In this document: positions 38,135 to 47,768 of the stretch, piece after piece | Layout of the letters: every line of letters begins with the position of its first letter | Position numbering within the stretch: position 1 is the stretch's first letter | Origin: Rhizobiales bacterium NRL2 | GTDB lineage: Bacteria; Pseudomonadota; Alphaproteobacteria; Minwuiales; Minwuiaceae | DNA: 64,000 nt | Direction: 5' to 3' | Assembly: GCA_001664005.1 (NCBI GenBank) | Contig: CP016093.1 | Span: forward strand, 1,619,001-1,683,000 | Position numbers and translations under genes: made by a program | The notes under the pieces: generated by a model | Seen by the model: only the letters and a program-made list of their open reading frames with translations | Told to the model about the DNA's origin: nothing | The model's database searches: none

Positions 38135-39724
38135 TTGCGCGATCTGCAGCAACCCGGACGCTCCGTCGTTCACGCGACCAACGGCGCGGCGGCGACGAGC
38201 CATCCTTTCTCGACCCTGGCGGCGATGGAAATTCTCCAGGCGGGCGGCAACGCCATCGATGCGGCCGTGGCGGCGTGCGCGGTGCAGTGCGTGGTCGAGC
38301 CCATGTCGACGGGCATCGGCGGCGACTGTTTCGTGCTGTTGCAGAAGGGCGCGCACGGGCCGGTGATCGGCCTGAACGGCTCAGGCCACGCCCCGGAGAA
38401 ACTGACCGCCGAACACCTGCTGGACCAGGGGATTAGCCAGATCGGCCTGGAAAGCCCGCACGCGGTCACGGTGCCGGGGGCGGTCGACGCCTGGTGCCGC
38501 CTGCTGGCGGACCATGGCACCATGGGTATCGACCGGGTGCTGCAGCGGGCGATCCGCTACGCGGAGGAAGGCTTCGCTGTGACACCGCGCATCTCCGTCG
38601 ACTGGTCGCGCAATGTGGGCCGGCTGTCGGGCAATGAGAATTCCGCAGCGCAGTACCTGAAGGACGGCCGGAGCCCCGTTCCCGGCGATGTCTGGCGCTC
38701 GCCGGAGCTTGCGCGGACCCTGAAGGCGATCGCGTCCCGGGGGCGCGACGGCTTCTATGCCGGGCCGGTCGCCGAAGACATCGTGGCGGCGCTGAACGCC
38801 CTCGGCGCGGTGCATGACGCCGGCGACTTCGAGGCGCAGCGCTGCGACTATGTGGAACCCATCGCCAGCGACTATGCGGGCCGGCAGGTGCTGGAGATTC
38901 CGCCGAACGGCCAGGGCATCACCGCGCTGCTGATGCTGAACATCCTCAAGGGCTTCGATCTGGGCGCCTACGATCCGATGAGCGTGGAGCGTCTGCACAT
39001 CGAGGCCGAGGCCACGCGGCTGGCCTTCGCCGAGCGCGACAAGCATGTCGCCGACCCGCGTCAGGTCGACGTTCCCGTCGAACACCTGCTTTCCGATGCG
39101 CTGGCCGACGAACTACGCGAGAAGATCTCGCTCGGCCGGGCCATGGCGGATCCGGCGAAGGTCACCGGTCCCGTCTACCGCGACACGGTCTATCTCACCG
39201 TGGTGGACCGCGATCTCAACGCGGTGTCCTTCATCAACTCGCTCTATTTCTCGTTCGGTTCCTGCATCACGGCGCCACAGTCGGGCGTGCTGCTGCAGAA
39301 CCGGGGCGCGGGCTTCGTCGTCGATCCCGAGCACCCGAACTGCGTCGCGCCGCGCAAGCGGCCGATGCACACGATCATCCCGGGCATGGTGCTGAACGGC
39401 GGCCGCTGCGAACTCAGCTTCGGCGTCATGGGCGGCGGCTATCAGCCGGTCGGCCACGCCCATGTGCTGTCCAACCTCTTCGATTACGGCATGGACGTGC
39501 AGGAGGCCATCGACTGCCCGCGCACCTTCCATGTTGCCGGAAAGCTGGATGTCGAGCGTTCGGTCCCCGACGCCGTGCGGCAGGGACTGGCCGATCTCGG
39601 CCATGACGTGAACACGCCGGAGATGCCGTGGGGCGGTGCGCAGGCGATCTTCATCGACCACCAGAAAGGCACGCTGGCCGCCGGGTCCGACCCGCGCAAG
39701 GACGGCTGCGCCATGGGGTACTGA
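38135..39724 (+). CDS. Gamma-glutamyltransferase family N-terminal nucleophile hydrolase (YwrD-like)
   Basis: 529 residues from TTG 38135, giving the family-like N-terminus MRDLQQPGRSVVHATNGAAA. The large-subunit region has AGGNAIDAAVAACAVQCVVEP and TGIGGDCFVLL. The expected self-cleavage point lies before Thr in RDTVYLTVVDRD; the usual Thr-Thr-His is Thr-Val-Tyr here. The small-subunit part has PRKRPMHTIIPGMV and FGVMGGGYQPVGH. It has no signal peptide, so it is probably cytoplasmic. It may hydrolyse gamma-glutamyl or related amide bonds; the changed motif makes the substrate uncertain. The cupin gene follows after 28 bp. Confidence 0.88.
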   Translation: MRDLQQPGRSVVHATNGAAATSHPFSTLAAMEILQAGGNAIDAAVAACAVQCVVEPMSTGIGGDCFVLLQKGAHGPVIGLNGSGHAPEKLTAEHLLDQGISQIGLESPHAVTVPGAVDAWCRLLADHGTMGIDRVLQRAIRYAEEGFAVTPRISVDWSRNVGRLSGNENSAAQYLKDGRSPVPGDVWRSPELARTLKAIASRGRDGFYAGPVAEDIVAALNALGAVHDAGDFEAQRCDYVEPIASDYAGRQVLEIPPNGQGITALLMLNILKGFDLGAYDPMSVERLHIEAEATRLAFAERDKHVADPRQVDVPVEHLLSDALADELREKISLGRAMADPAKVTGPVYRDTVYLTVVDRDLNAVSFINSLYFSFGSCITAPQSGVLLQNRGAGFVVDPEHPNCVAPRKRPMHTIIPGMVLNGGRCELSFGVMGGGYQPVGHAHVLSNLFDYGMDVQEAIDCPRTFHVAGKLDVERSVPDAVRQGLADLGHDVNTPEMPWGGAQAIFIDHQKGTLAAGSDPRKDGCAMGY

Positions 39725-39752
39725 GCGAAGCGGGGCAAGGGGAGGCCTGGCG

Positions 39753-40256
39753 ATGAACGAACTGACGAAGCTGAAGATTCCGCTGCCGCCCGATGCGGCG
39801 CCGGAGCTGGTGGAAGACGTCGATTTCGACGATCCGCGCCAGTGGATGCAGTCGGCCGAGGACGTGCTGACGCGACCGCTGTTCTTCAACGTGCTGCAGG
39901 GCATGTGGGTGAACATCGTCCGCGCAAAGGGGCAGGGCGTCGTCAGCCGCCACCGCCACCCGGCGCCCGTGACCGGATACACGCTGGAAGGCACCTGGGG
40001 CTATGTGGAGCATGACTGGGTGGCAAAGCCCGGCACCTTCATCTACGAACCCGCGGGCGAGACCCACACCCTCTACTGCAAGGGCGATGCGGGCCACATG
40101 ACGGTCCTGTTCCACAATTTCGGGCCGCTGATCTACATCGACGAGAACGGCCAGCAGACCGGCTACGAGGACGTCTTCACGCGGCTGGAGAAATACAAGG
40201 CGCACTGCCGCGAAGCCGGCCTCGGCGAGGACTTCGTCCGCCGCCTGATCCGCTAG
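39753..40256 (+). CDS. Cupin-domain protein, 2,4'-dihydroxyacetophenone dioxygenase-like
   Basis: 167 residues from ATG 39753 behind GGGGAGG. A single cupin barrel with a metal-site pattern SRHRHPAPVTGYTLEG in motif 1 and EPAGETHTLY in motif 2 gives His, His, Glu and His ligands. The general wording (WVNIVRAKG, GTFIYEP, VLFHNFGPLIYID) resembles proteins labelled 2,4'-dihydroxyacetophenone dioxygenase family. It could be an iron oxygenase or an isomerase. It is transcribed after the gamma-glutamyltransferase-like gene and converges on a TAXI-TRAP transporter 21 bp away. Confidence 0.8.
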   Translation: MNELTKLKIPLPPDAAPELVEDVDFDDPRQWMQSAEDVLTRPLFFNVLQGMWVNIVRAKGQGVVSRHRHPAPVTGYTLEGTWGYVEHDWVAKPGTFIYEPAGETHTLYCKGDAGHMTVLFHNFGPLIYIDENGQQTGYEDVFTRLEKYKAHCREAGLGEDFVRRLIR

Positions 40257-40277
40257 TCGTCCCCGCCGGTCCGCAGC

Positions 40278-42308
40278 CTATGCCGACCGCGCGGCCAGTC
40301 TGCGTGCCAATACCACGATCAGTACCCCTGGTGCGGCGAAGGCGGCCGCCAGCAGGGTGAGCTGGCCATGGCCCATGCCCAGCATGCCCCCGCCCGGCGC
40401 CGCCAGCACCAGCCCGCCGATGATCATCAGCACCCGCGCCAGCCAGCCGATCGCGTTTCGCGGCACCGTTCCGGCGAGCATGAGATAGCCCTGCAGCCCG
40501 CTCGCCAGCAACAGCACGCCCGTGAAGGCCGTGGCCAGCACGACCAGTATCTCGTTCGTTTCGCCCTGCAGCAGGAGCGCCGGGTTGAAGACGAAGAAGA
40601 ACGGGATGAAGTAGATGATCGTGCCGAGCCGCATGGCCTCGAAGCCCGTCTGCATCGGCCGGGCGTTGGCCACGGAAGCGGCCGCGAAGGCGGCCAGCGC
40701 CACCGGTGGCGTGATGAAGCTCAGCATGCCCCAGTAGAGCATGAACATGTGCACGGGCATGGGGTCCAGCCCGGCGCGGATCAACGCCGGGGCGAGGATG
40801 ATGGCGAGGAAGATGTAGGCCGCCGTCACCGTCATCCCGATGCCCAGGATGAAGCTGGTCAGCGCGCCCATCAGCAGCAGGATGAAGACATTGTTGCCGG
40901 CGATGTAGACGAGGTCGTTGGTCACCGAGCCCGCCATGCCGGTTCCCACCACCGCGCCGACGATCAGGCCGATCGCCGCCAGGATGCCGGCGAGTTCCGC
41001 CAGCAGGAAGATGGTGGCCTGCAGGAACTTGTAGAATTTCGTCCAGTCCATGCGGTGCTTGGCGCTGAACTGGTTGAGGATCAGCAGCAGCGCGGTGGCG
41101 TAGAAGGGCGCGCGCGCTTCCTGCAGCAGGAAGACCAGCATGAAGACCAGCACGGCGAAGGCGAAGATGTAGTACCAGCCATCCTTCAGCACATTGAGGA
41201 TGCGGGGCATCTCGTGCTTGGGCAGGCCCTGGATGTTGTTGCGCGCCGCATAGCTGTCGATCTGCACGAACAGGCCGAAATAGTAGAGCAGCGAGGGCAC
41301 GATCGCCGCGACCGCGACGTCGACATAGCGGACCTGGAGGAAGTCGGCCATCACGAAGGCCGTCGCGCCCATGATCGGCGGCATCAGCACGCCGCCCGTG
41401 GAGGCGCAGGCCTCGATGCCGCCGGCGTACTTGGCCGAGAAGCCGATCCTGCGCATGGCCGGAATGGTCAGGGTTCCGGTGGTCAGCACGTTGGTGATCG
41501 GGCCGCCCGACATGGAGCCGAACAGGCCTGACGAGAAGATCGCCACCTTCGCCGGGCCGCCGCGGACATGGCCGAGCAGGGCGAAGGCGAAGTTGATGAA
41601 GAACAGCCCCGCGCCGGTGTAGACCAGCGCCATGCCGAAGGCGAGGAAGCCGAACACCAGCAGTCCGAAGGCCCGCATCGGAATGCCCAGCAGGCTCTCG
41701 ATGGAATAGACATGGAAGGCCGCGGTATCCAGGAAGCCCATGGGCGCGCCCTGGATCACCTGCGGCACCTGGTCGGCGACCAGCGGATAGAGCGAGATCA
41801 GCAGCACGATGGTGAAGATCGGCCAGCCGCCGGTGCGGCGACCGGCCTCGATGACCAGCGCCCAGACCAGAACGGCCATCCACTGCGCCCATTCGGGGGC
41901 GACGTATTCCCAGGCCTGCTCCTGGATCTGCAGCGAGTTGGCCAGCAGGTAGAAGGTGACGCCGAGCGCCAGCAGGGCGGGGATGACGTCGTAGAGCGGC
42001 ACCCGATCGCGCCGCTGGCTGCCATAGGTCGGGAAGACGATGTAGACCGTCGCCAGCATCAGCCCGACAAGGGCATAGAGATATTCGTTGACCAGCAGCG
42101 TGTAGCCGATCTTGCCCTCGCCGCCGAGGAACTGCCAGATATCGTTCAGCCGCGAGTCCAGCTTGAAGATCTGGTAGATCGACAGGAAGATCGCCAAGCT
42201 GCCGATGATGGTGACGACCACCTGCCAGAACGGGTTCAGCGTCCGGGTCCGCTTCAGGTCGACATCGGGAATGTCGTCTTCCTTGACTGCCATCTTCTGG
42301 TCGCTCAT
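40278..42308 (-). CDS. TRAP transporter fused permease (DctQM fusion, TAXI type)
   Basis: 676 residues with about 16-18 membrane helices. The N-terminal part corresponds to the small permease and the rest to the large permease: AGLFFINFAFALLGHVRGGPAKVAI, SGPITNV-like SMSGGPITNVLTTG, and STGGVLMPPIMGATAFVMADF (pore-helix region). The C-terminal FITPPVALAAFAAASVAN is typical of TAXI fusion permeases. It uses a sodium or proton gradient to import the ligand held by the TAXI binding protein, whose gene lies 149 bp upstream. The substrates of TAXI systems are mostly carboxylates such as glutamate or 2-oxoglutarate; the ligand here is not known. Confidence 0.93.
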   Translation of the reverse strand: MSDQKMAVKEDDIPDVDLKRTRTLNPFWQVVVTIIGSLAIFLSIYQIFKLDSRLNDIWQFLGGEGKIGYTLLVNEYLYALVGLMLATVYIVFPTYGSQRRDRVPLYDVIPALLALGVTFYLLANSLQIQEQAWEYVAPEWAQWMAVLVWALVIEAGRRTGGWPIFTIVLLISLYPLVADQVPQVIQGAPMGFLDTAAFHVYSIESLLGIPMRAFGLLVFGFLAFGMALVYTGAGLFFINFAFALLGHVRGGPAKVAIFSSGLFGSMSGGPITNVLTTGTLTIPAMRRIGFSAKYAGGIEACASTGGVLMPPIMGATAFVMADFLQVRYVDVAVAAIVPSLLYYFGLFVQIDSYAARNNIQGLPKHEMPRILNVLKDGWYYIFAFAVLVFMLVFLLQEARAPFYATALLLILNQFSAKHRMDWTKFYKFLQATIFLLAELAGILAAIGLIVGAVVGTGMAGSVTNDLVYIAGNNVFILLLMGALTSFILGIGMTVTAAYIFLAIILAPALIRAGLDPMPVHMFMLYWGMLSFITPPVALAAFAAASVANARPMQTGFEAMRLGTIIYFIPFFFVFNPALLLQGETNEILVVLATAFTGVLLLASGLQGYLMLAGTVPRNAIGWLARVLMIIGGLVLAAPGGGMLGMGHGQLTLLAAAFAAPGVLIVVLARRLAARSA

Positions 42309-42407
42309 CGGGCGGACTCCGGGCGTGCGATCACCGTTCGGGTCGTGCCGCGCATCGCGGCGGCAGGGCGATCGGTCGCGAATTCAATGATCTGTCGTGA
42401 AACCGGC

Positions 42408-42440
42408 GCCGGTCCCCGCGCCGTGACGGCGGGAACCGGC
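42408..42440 (-). terminator. Hairpin between TAXI binding protein and permease genes
   Basis: GCCGGTCCCCGC (42408-42419) and GCGGGAACCGGC (42429-42440) form a 12-bp stem with one mismatch and a 9-base loop. On the minus strand it follows the binding protein stop by about 17 bp and is followed by GGTTTCACG, with only a short T-run. It is probably a partial terminator or mRNA stabiliser that favours the binding protein. Confidence 0.5.
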
Positions 42441-42457
42441 GTTCGGCGTTCAGGCGG

Positions 42458-43621
42458 TCACCACTCGTAGAAGATGACCGTCATGCCGGCGGCCTCCAGC
42501 GCGTCGGCGCGCGCCTTCATCCAGCCCTTGTTGAAGGCCTCGTCATCCTCCGGTGCGTCCTTGACATAGGTTGCCCACGCGGTCCGGAGCACGTCCTGAC
42601 GCTTCAGGCTGCCCGCCTGGATCTCGTCCTGACCCTCCGGCCACACGCCGACCTCCTTGAAGTACTTGATCGCGCCCTCGTGGTACGGCAGCAGCTTGTG
42701 GAACTGCTGGTTCTCCATGGCCCAGCCGGCGGCGCCCGGCGCGGTGTCCTTGAAGGTGTCGAAGTGCGTGTCCATCGCCTTGACGATGCTGTAGGAGGTC
42801 TCGGCCTCGACGTCCGGGTTGGAAACAAGGATCGGGTAGGGGGTATTGGCCATCCACTGGCCGCCCTCGGCCATGCCGGTGCCCACGGTGGCGAAGGTCG
42901 GCAGGTACCAGGGGACGACCGCGTTCAGGCGCTCCCAGCACTGCGGATCGTTCGGCACCACCGGATAGTGGATGCCGCGCGGGCTGGCTTCGATCTTCTT
43001 GTTCAGCGCCGAGAAGGTGGCGTTGTTCAGCGCGTCGACCTCGTCGTTGATGAAGCCGTCGACCGCCGGCCCGTGACCGCCGAACTCGACCTTTTCGACG
43101 TCGTCCCAGCCGACGCCGAAGCAGGCCATCATGGCCTCGACCGCCTTGTTCAGCGCCGGCGCGCCGCGGATCCAGGCGACGCGCTTGCCCTTGATCTGGT
43201 CCATGGTCCCGATCGACTTGTCGCCGGGCGTGACCATGCCGACCGCGGCGCCATTGCCGATCGCCAGCAGGTGCATGCGCAGCGGCTGCGGCCCCCAGTC
43301 GCGCGTGCCGAAGGTGAAGACGCCTTCCTGCGCGTAGACGGAATCCGAACCCGTCGCGGTGAACTGCGCGCGGCCCGCCTTGACGGGGCCGAGGCGGGAG
43401 ACGTCGTTCTTGCCCGGCAGGACGCGGACATTGGTGCCGTAGTTGTTCTTCAGGATCGAGCCGAGGCCGACCATCTGGCTGTAGCCCGACGAGCCGACGT
43501 CATAGGCCGTGACCACCAGCGTGCCCGGCAGCTTGATGTCGTCCGCCGTGGCCGCCGATGTGGCGAACCCGGCGGCCGCCAGGGCGCCGGCGGCCCAGGC
43601 GCAGTTTCTCATAAAGGACAT
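42458..43621 (-). CDS. TAXI family TRAP solute-binding protein
   Basis: 387 residues, somewhat longer than the usual 320. Signal peptide MSFMRNCAWAAGALAAAGFATSAATA. The mature part starts LPGTLVVTAYDVGSSGYSQM, the short form of the TAXI N-terminal fold, with IKGKRVAWIRGAPALNKAVEAMM in the centre and YHEGAIKYFKEVGVWPE at the C-terminus, all usual for the family. It is a periplasmic binding protein that delivers its ligand to the fused permease encoded downstream. The ligand is unknown. Confidence 0.92.
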   Translation of the reverse strand: MSFMRNCAWAAGALAAAGFATSAATADDIKLPGTLVVTAYDVGSSGYSQMVGLGSILKNNYGTNVRVLPGKNDVSRLGPVKAGRAQFTATGSDSVYAQEGVFTFGTRDWGPQPLRMHLLAIGNGAAVGMVTPGDKSIGTMDQIKGKRVAWIRGAPALNKAVEAMMACFGVGWDDVEKVEFGGHGPAVDGFINDEVDALNNATFSALNKKIEASPRGIHYPVVPNDPQCWERLNAVVPWYLPTFATVGTGMAEGGQWMANTPYPILVSNPDVEAETSYSIVKAMDTHFDTFKDTAPGAAGWAMENQQFHKLLPYHEGAIKYFKEVGVWPEGQDEIQAGSLKRQDVLRTAWATYVKDAPEDDEAFNKGWMKARADALEAAGMTVIFYEW

Positions 43622-43731
43622 GTCATCCTCCCCTTTTCCCTGTTGCGGTGCGTTGTTTGTTTCTGATGCCCGCTGAAGGGAATGTTAGATGACGCCGGGG
43701 CAATCGGACAACTGGGAATAGACGAAATCGC

Positions 43732-44220
43732 TCAGTGCTCGTCCAACCGCTTCTCGAAACGCCAGACACGCAGCGGAAAGTGGCTCTCGCCTGCGCCGGT
43801 TTCGACCTGTTCGATTTCGGTTCGGGCCACATGCCAGCCGTGCTTTCGGTAGAAGGCGGCCGCGCGTTCGTTGCCTACTGCGCAGGCCAGCCAGGCCGTT
43901 CTCACGCCTGCACGCCGCAGGCCGGTCTCCCCGTCGGCCAGCAAGGCCGCCGCCGCGCCGCTTCCCCGCGCATCGGCCCGGACGAAGATCTGGTGCAGTT
44001 CGTCGTCCTTCAGCGTGCGGAAACCGACCGGGTCGACGCACGCGCAGGCGACCCGGGTATCCGCCAGCATCCGGGCGATCCGCGACTGGAAACTCTCCAG
44101 GCTGCGAAGCCGGGTCAGCTCCGCCGGCACGCACGAGGCATGGCTTTCGTGCCAGGCGTCGTGCCAGAGAAGGCCGAGAAGGCCCGTTTCGTCGGGTCGG
44201 GCGTCACGAATCGTGTGCAT
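43732..44220 (-). CDS. GNAT family N-acetyltransferase
   Basis: 162 residues with the GNAT fold: N-terminal MHTIRDARPDETGLLGLL, the strand-4/helix-3 segment DELHQIFVRADARGSGAAAALLADG with the acetyl-CoA pyrophosphate loop (R-x-x-G-x-A-like RGSGAA), and the C-terminal AVGNERAAAFYRKHGW that is typical of motif B. It transfers an acetyl group to an amine on a small molecule or protein; the acceptor cannot be told. It is divergent from the TauD-type gene (78 bp between starts) and is followed on its strand by the TAXI operon. Confidence 0.9.
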   Translation of the reverse strand: MHTIRDARPDETGLLGLLWHDAWHESHASCVPAELTRLRSLESFQSRIARMLADTRVACACVDPVGFRTLKDDELHQIFVRADARGSGAAAALLADGETGLRRAGVRTAWLACAVGNERAAAFYRKHGWHVARTEIEQVETGAGESHFPLRVWRFEKRLDEH

Positions 44221-44298
44221 GGGCGCTCCATCAAGCTTTCAGGGCGTCGCCGGGAATCCGATGTTAGGGTGTCCCGGCGAACGGGGAGGATCAATGCC

Positions 44299-45189
<891 letters not shown>

Positions 45190-45207
45190 CAGGGGGAAAT
45201 CGGGGCG

Positions 45208-46422
45208 GTGAGGGGGAAGGCGACGGCCATCGGTCTGCTGTGCGTCGCCGAGATCGCGGCGCTGAGCGTGTGGTTCACGGGAGCGGCGACGCTGCCGGCG
45301 ATCCGCGCCGAAACACAGATCAGCGATCTGCAGGCCTCGCTCTATTCCTCCATGCTCTCGGTCGGCTTCGTCGTCGGCACGCTGACCAGCGCGATCCTGG
45401 GCCTCGCCGACCGCTGGCGGCCCCAGTATTTCTTCTGCGGCGCAGCGCTGCTTGCCGGCGCCGCCAACGCGGCCGTCGCCTTCCTCGACCCGGCCTCGCC
45501 GCTGGTGCCGGTCCTGCGGCTGACGATCGGGGCGAGCCTCGCCGGCTGCTATCCCGTCGGCATGAAGATGGTTTCGACCTGGGCGAAGGGCGACATGGGC
45601 CTGCTGGTCGGCATCCTGGTGGGCGCATTGACGCTAGGCTCGGGCGCGCCGCACCTCAGCCAGGCCTTCCTGCAGGGCCTGGACTGGCGGGTGACCCTCT
45701 ATGTCAGTTCCGCCGCCTGTGTGCTTGCCGCCGCCCTCGTGCTGCTGGTGCGGCTGGGGCCGAACGCGCTGCCTGCGGCGGCGTTCCGGCCTGCCGCAGT
45801 GCTGGAGGGCTGGCGCAGCCGGGCGCTCAGGCTCGCCAATTTCGGCTATTTCGGACACATGTGGGAACTCTACGCCGTCTGGGGCTGGATCGCGGTCTTC
45901 CTGCATGCCTCCTTCAGCGCCTGGTATGGCGAGGGCGATCCGCGCGCGGGCTACCATGCTTCCCTGACGGCATTCGGCGTGCTCGGCGCCGGCGCCATCG
46001 GGGCCATCGGCGCGGGCCTCGTCGCCGACCGGATCGGCCGCACCACGGTGACCATCGCCGCCATGGCGATGAGCGCCGCCTGCTGCATGACCGTCGGCTT
46101 CCTGTTCGGCGGTCCGCCCGGCCCTCTGATCGCGCTATGCCTGTTCTGGGGCGTGGTGGTGATCGCCGATTCAGCCCAGTTTTCCTCGGCGGTGATGGAA
46201 CTGGCCGACCGGGAGCGTGTCGGCACCATGGTCACGGCCCAGACGTCGCTCGGCTTCCTGCTGACGCTGGCGCCGCTGCACCTGCTGCCGGAGGCGGCCG
46301 AACTCATGGGCTGGGAATGGGCGTTCTGGATCATCGCCGCGGGGCCGCTGCTCGGCTGCGTTGCGATGGCGCGGTTGCGCGCGCACCCCGATGCTGTGAG
46401 GATCGCGGGCGGGCGGCGATAG
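45208..46422 (+). CDS. MFS transporter
   Basis: 404 residues with about 12 membrane helices, starting at GTG 45208 behind AGGGGGAAAT. The N-terminal half has SVWFTGAATLPAI and LSVGFVVGTLTSAILG; the loop after helix 2 is short (GLADRWRPQ) in place of the common D-R-x-G-R-R motif. In the second half GLVADRIGRTTVTI shows a conventional motif. Similar proteins are annotated as general MFS transporters and appear beside dioxygenases or catabolic genes. With the TauD-type enzyme upstream it may import that enzyme's substrate, which is inference from location. Confidence 0.85.
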   Translation: MRGKATAIGLLCVAEIAALSVWFTGAATLPAIRAETQISDLQASLYSSMLSVGFVVGTLTSAILGLADRWRPQYFFCGAALLAGAANAAVAFLDPASPLVPVLRLTIGASLAGCYPVGMKMVSTWAKGDMGLLVGILVGALTLGSGAPHLSQAFLQGLDWRVTLYVSSAACVLAAALVLLVRLGPNALPAAAFRPAAVLEGWRSRALRLANFGYFGHMWELYAVWGWIAVFLHASFSAWYGEGDPRAGYHASLTAFGVLGAGAIGAIGAGLVADRIGRTTVTIAAMAMSAACCMTVGFLFGGPPGPLIALCLFWGVVVIADSAQFSSAVMELADRERVGTMVTAQTSLGFLLTLAPLHLLPEAAELMGWEWAFWIIAAGPLLGCVAMARLRAHPDAVRIAGGRR

Positions 46423-46510
46423 GCGTGGGACGTGTCCCGGATACACGCGCTCTGGAAATGACGCCGCCAAAGATGCAGAGTGTGTCAGGGGTACAAAGGG
46501 AGATAACACC

Positions 46511-47695
46511 ATGAAACGAATGCTTCCGCTTGTTTTCGCCGCCGTAATGGCCAGTGGCGCGGCGCTCGCCGACGACGTCAAGGTCGGCATGCTGCAGGGC
46601 TTCACCGGCCCGACGGAGTCGCTCGTCAAGCCCATGGCGATGGGCGGCGAACTTGCCATTCAGGAAGTTTCCGACAGCGGGATGTTCCTGGGCGGCCGCA
46701 AGGTCGTCTCCGTCCGCGGCGACAGCACCTGCATCGACGCCGCCGCCGCGACGGCCGCGGCCGAACGCCTGATCACCTCGGAAGGCGTGGTCGGCATTGT
46801 CGGCGCGACCTGTTCCGGCGCCACCACGGCGGTGCTGAACAACGTCGTGCGCGCCAACGGCATCGTCATGATCTCGCCGTCGGCGACGTCGCCGGCGCTG
46901 TCGACGATCGAGGATGACGGCTACTTCTTCCGCACCGCGCCGTCCGATGCGCGTCAGGGTGAGATCATCGCCAAGATCCTGACCGAAAAGGGCATCAAGA
47001 ACGCGGCCCTGACCTACACCAACAACGACTACGGCAAGGGCCTGGCGGATGCGATCCAGTCCGGCTTCGAGAGCATGGGCGGCAACATCACCGCCGTCGC
47101 CTCGCACGAGGACGGCAAGGCCGACTACTCGGCCGAGGTCGCGACGCTGGCGTCCGCGGGCGGCGAACTGCTGATCGTCGCCGGCTATCTGGACCAGGGT
47201 GGCAAGGGCATGATCCAGGCCGCGCTGGACACGGGCGCCTTCGATACCTTCATGCTGCCTGACGGCATGGTCGGCGAATCGCTCACCGACAATTTCGGCG
47301 CGTCCATCGACGGCTCCATCGGCACCAACCCCGGCACCGACAGCCCGGGCGCCGACATGCTGGCGAAGATGAGCGAGGGCAAGGGCTTCAAGGGCGACGA
47401 CCCCTATGTGCCGGAAGCCTACGACGCCTCGGCGATCCTGCTGCTGGCGATGCAGTCGGCGGGCTCCACCGACAGCGCGGTCTACAAGGACCACGTCACG
47501 AAGGTCGCCAACGCGCCGGGTGAGAAGATCTATCCGGGCGAACTGAAGAAGGCCCTGCAGATCCTGGCCGACGGCGGTGACATCGACTATGTCGGCGCCG
47601 GCGCGGTCGAACTGATCGGCCCCGGCGAGGCGGCCGGCAGCTTCCGCGAGTCGGTCGTCAAGGACGGCGAGTTCACCACGGTCAAGTACCACTGA
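46511..47695 (+). CDS. Branched-chain amino-acid-type ABC transporter binding protein
   Basis: 394 residues with a signal peptide (MKRMLPLVFAAVMASGAALA, cut near ADD). A LivJ-type periplasmic binding protein of the Peripla_BP_6 fold: VKVGMLQGFTGPTESLVKPM, AERLITSEGVVGIVGATCSG, then YFFRTAPSDARQGEII and the hinge-crossing TYTNNDYGKGLADAIQ. Ligands of this class include branched-chain amino acids, amides, urea and aromatic acids; the specific one is not visible. It is the first gene of a liv operon behind AGGGAGATAACACC. Confidence 0.92.
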   Translation: MKRMLPLVFAAVMASGAALADDVKVGMLQGFTGPTESLVKPMAMGGELAIQEVSDSGMFLGGRKVVSVRGDSTCIDAAAATAAAERLITSEGVVGIVGATCSGATTAVLNNVVRANGIVMISPSATSPALSTIEDDGYFFRTAPSDARQGEIIAKILTEKGIKNAALTYTNNDYGKGLADAIQSGFESMGGNITAVASHEDGKADYSAEVATLASAGGELLIVAGYLDQGGKGMIQAALDTGAFDTFMLPDGMVGESLTDNFGASIDGSIGTNPGTDSPGADMLAKMSEGKGFKGDDPYVPEAYDASAILLLAMQSAGSTDSAVYKDHVTKVANAPGEKIYPGELKKALQILADGGDIDYVGAGAVELIGPGEAAGSFRESVVKDGEFTTVKYH

Positions 47696-47720
47696 TCCGC
47701 CAACACCCGAACGGGACGGG

Positions 47721-47752
47721 GAAGCGGCCGGGACAATCCCGGCCGCTTCTTT
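47721..47752 (+). terminator. Hairpin between the Liv binding protein gene and livG
   Basis: GAAGCGGCCGGGA (47721-47733), loop CAA, TCCCGGCCGCTTC (47737-47749), then TTT: a perfect 13-bp stem. It is placed 25 bp after the binding protein stop and 17 bp before livG. The short T-run suggests partial termination and excess binding protein over membrane components. Confidence 0.75.
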
Positions 47753-47768
47753 CCCGGCTTCAGAACCC

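Noticed and set aside
35633-38356. 900-codon minus-strand open frame opposite the hybrid kinase
   Set aside because: Same GC effect; the plus-strand product has complete kinase and receiver motifs, and the minus-strand product has no recognisable domain.
43735-44298. N-terminal extension of the TauD-type dioxygenase
   Set aside because: It runs antisense to the acetyltransferase gene and lacks any domain; ATG 44299 has a GGGGAGG ribosome site and gives the family length.
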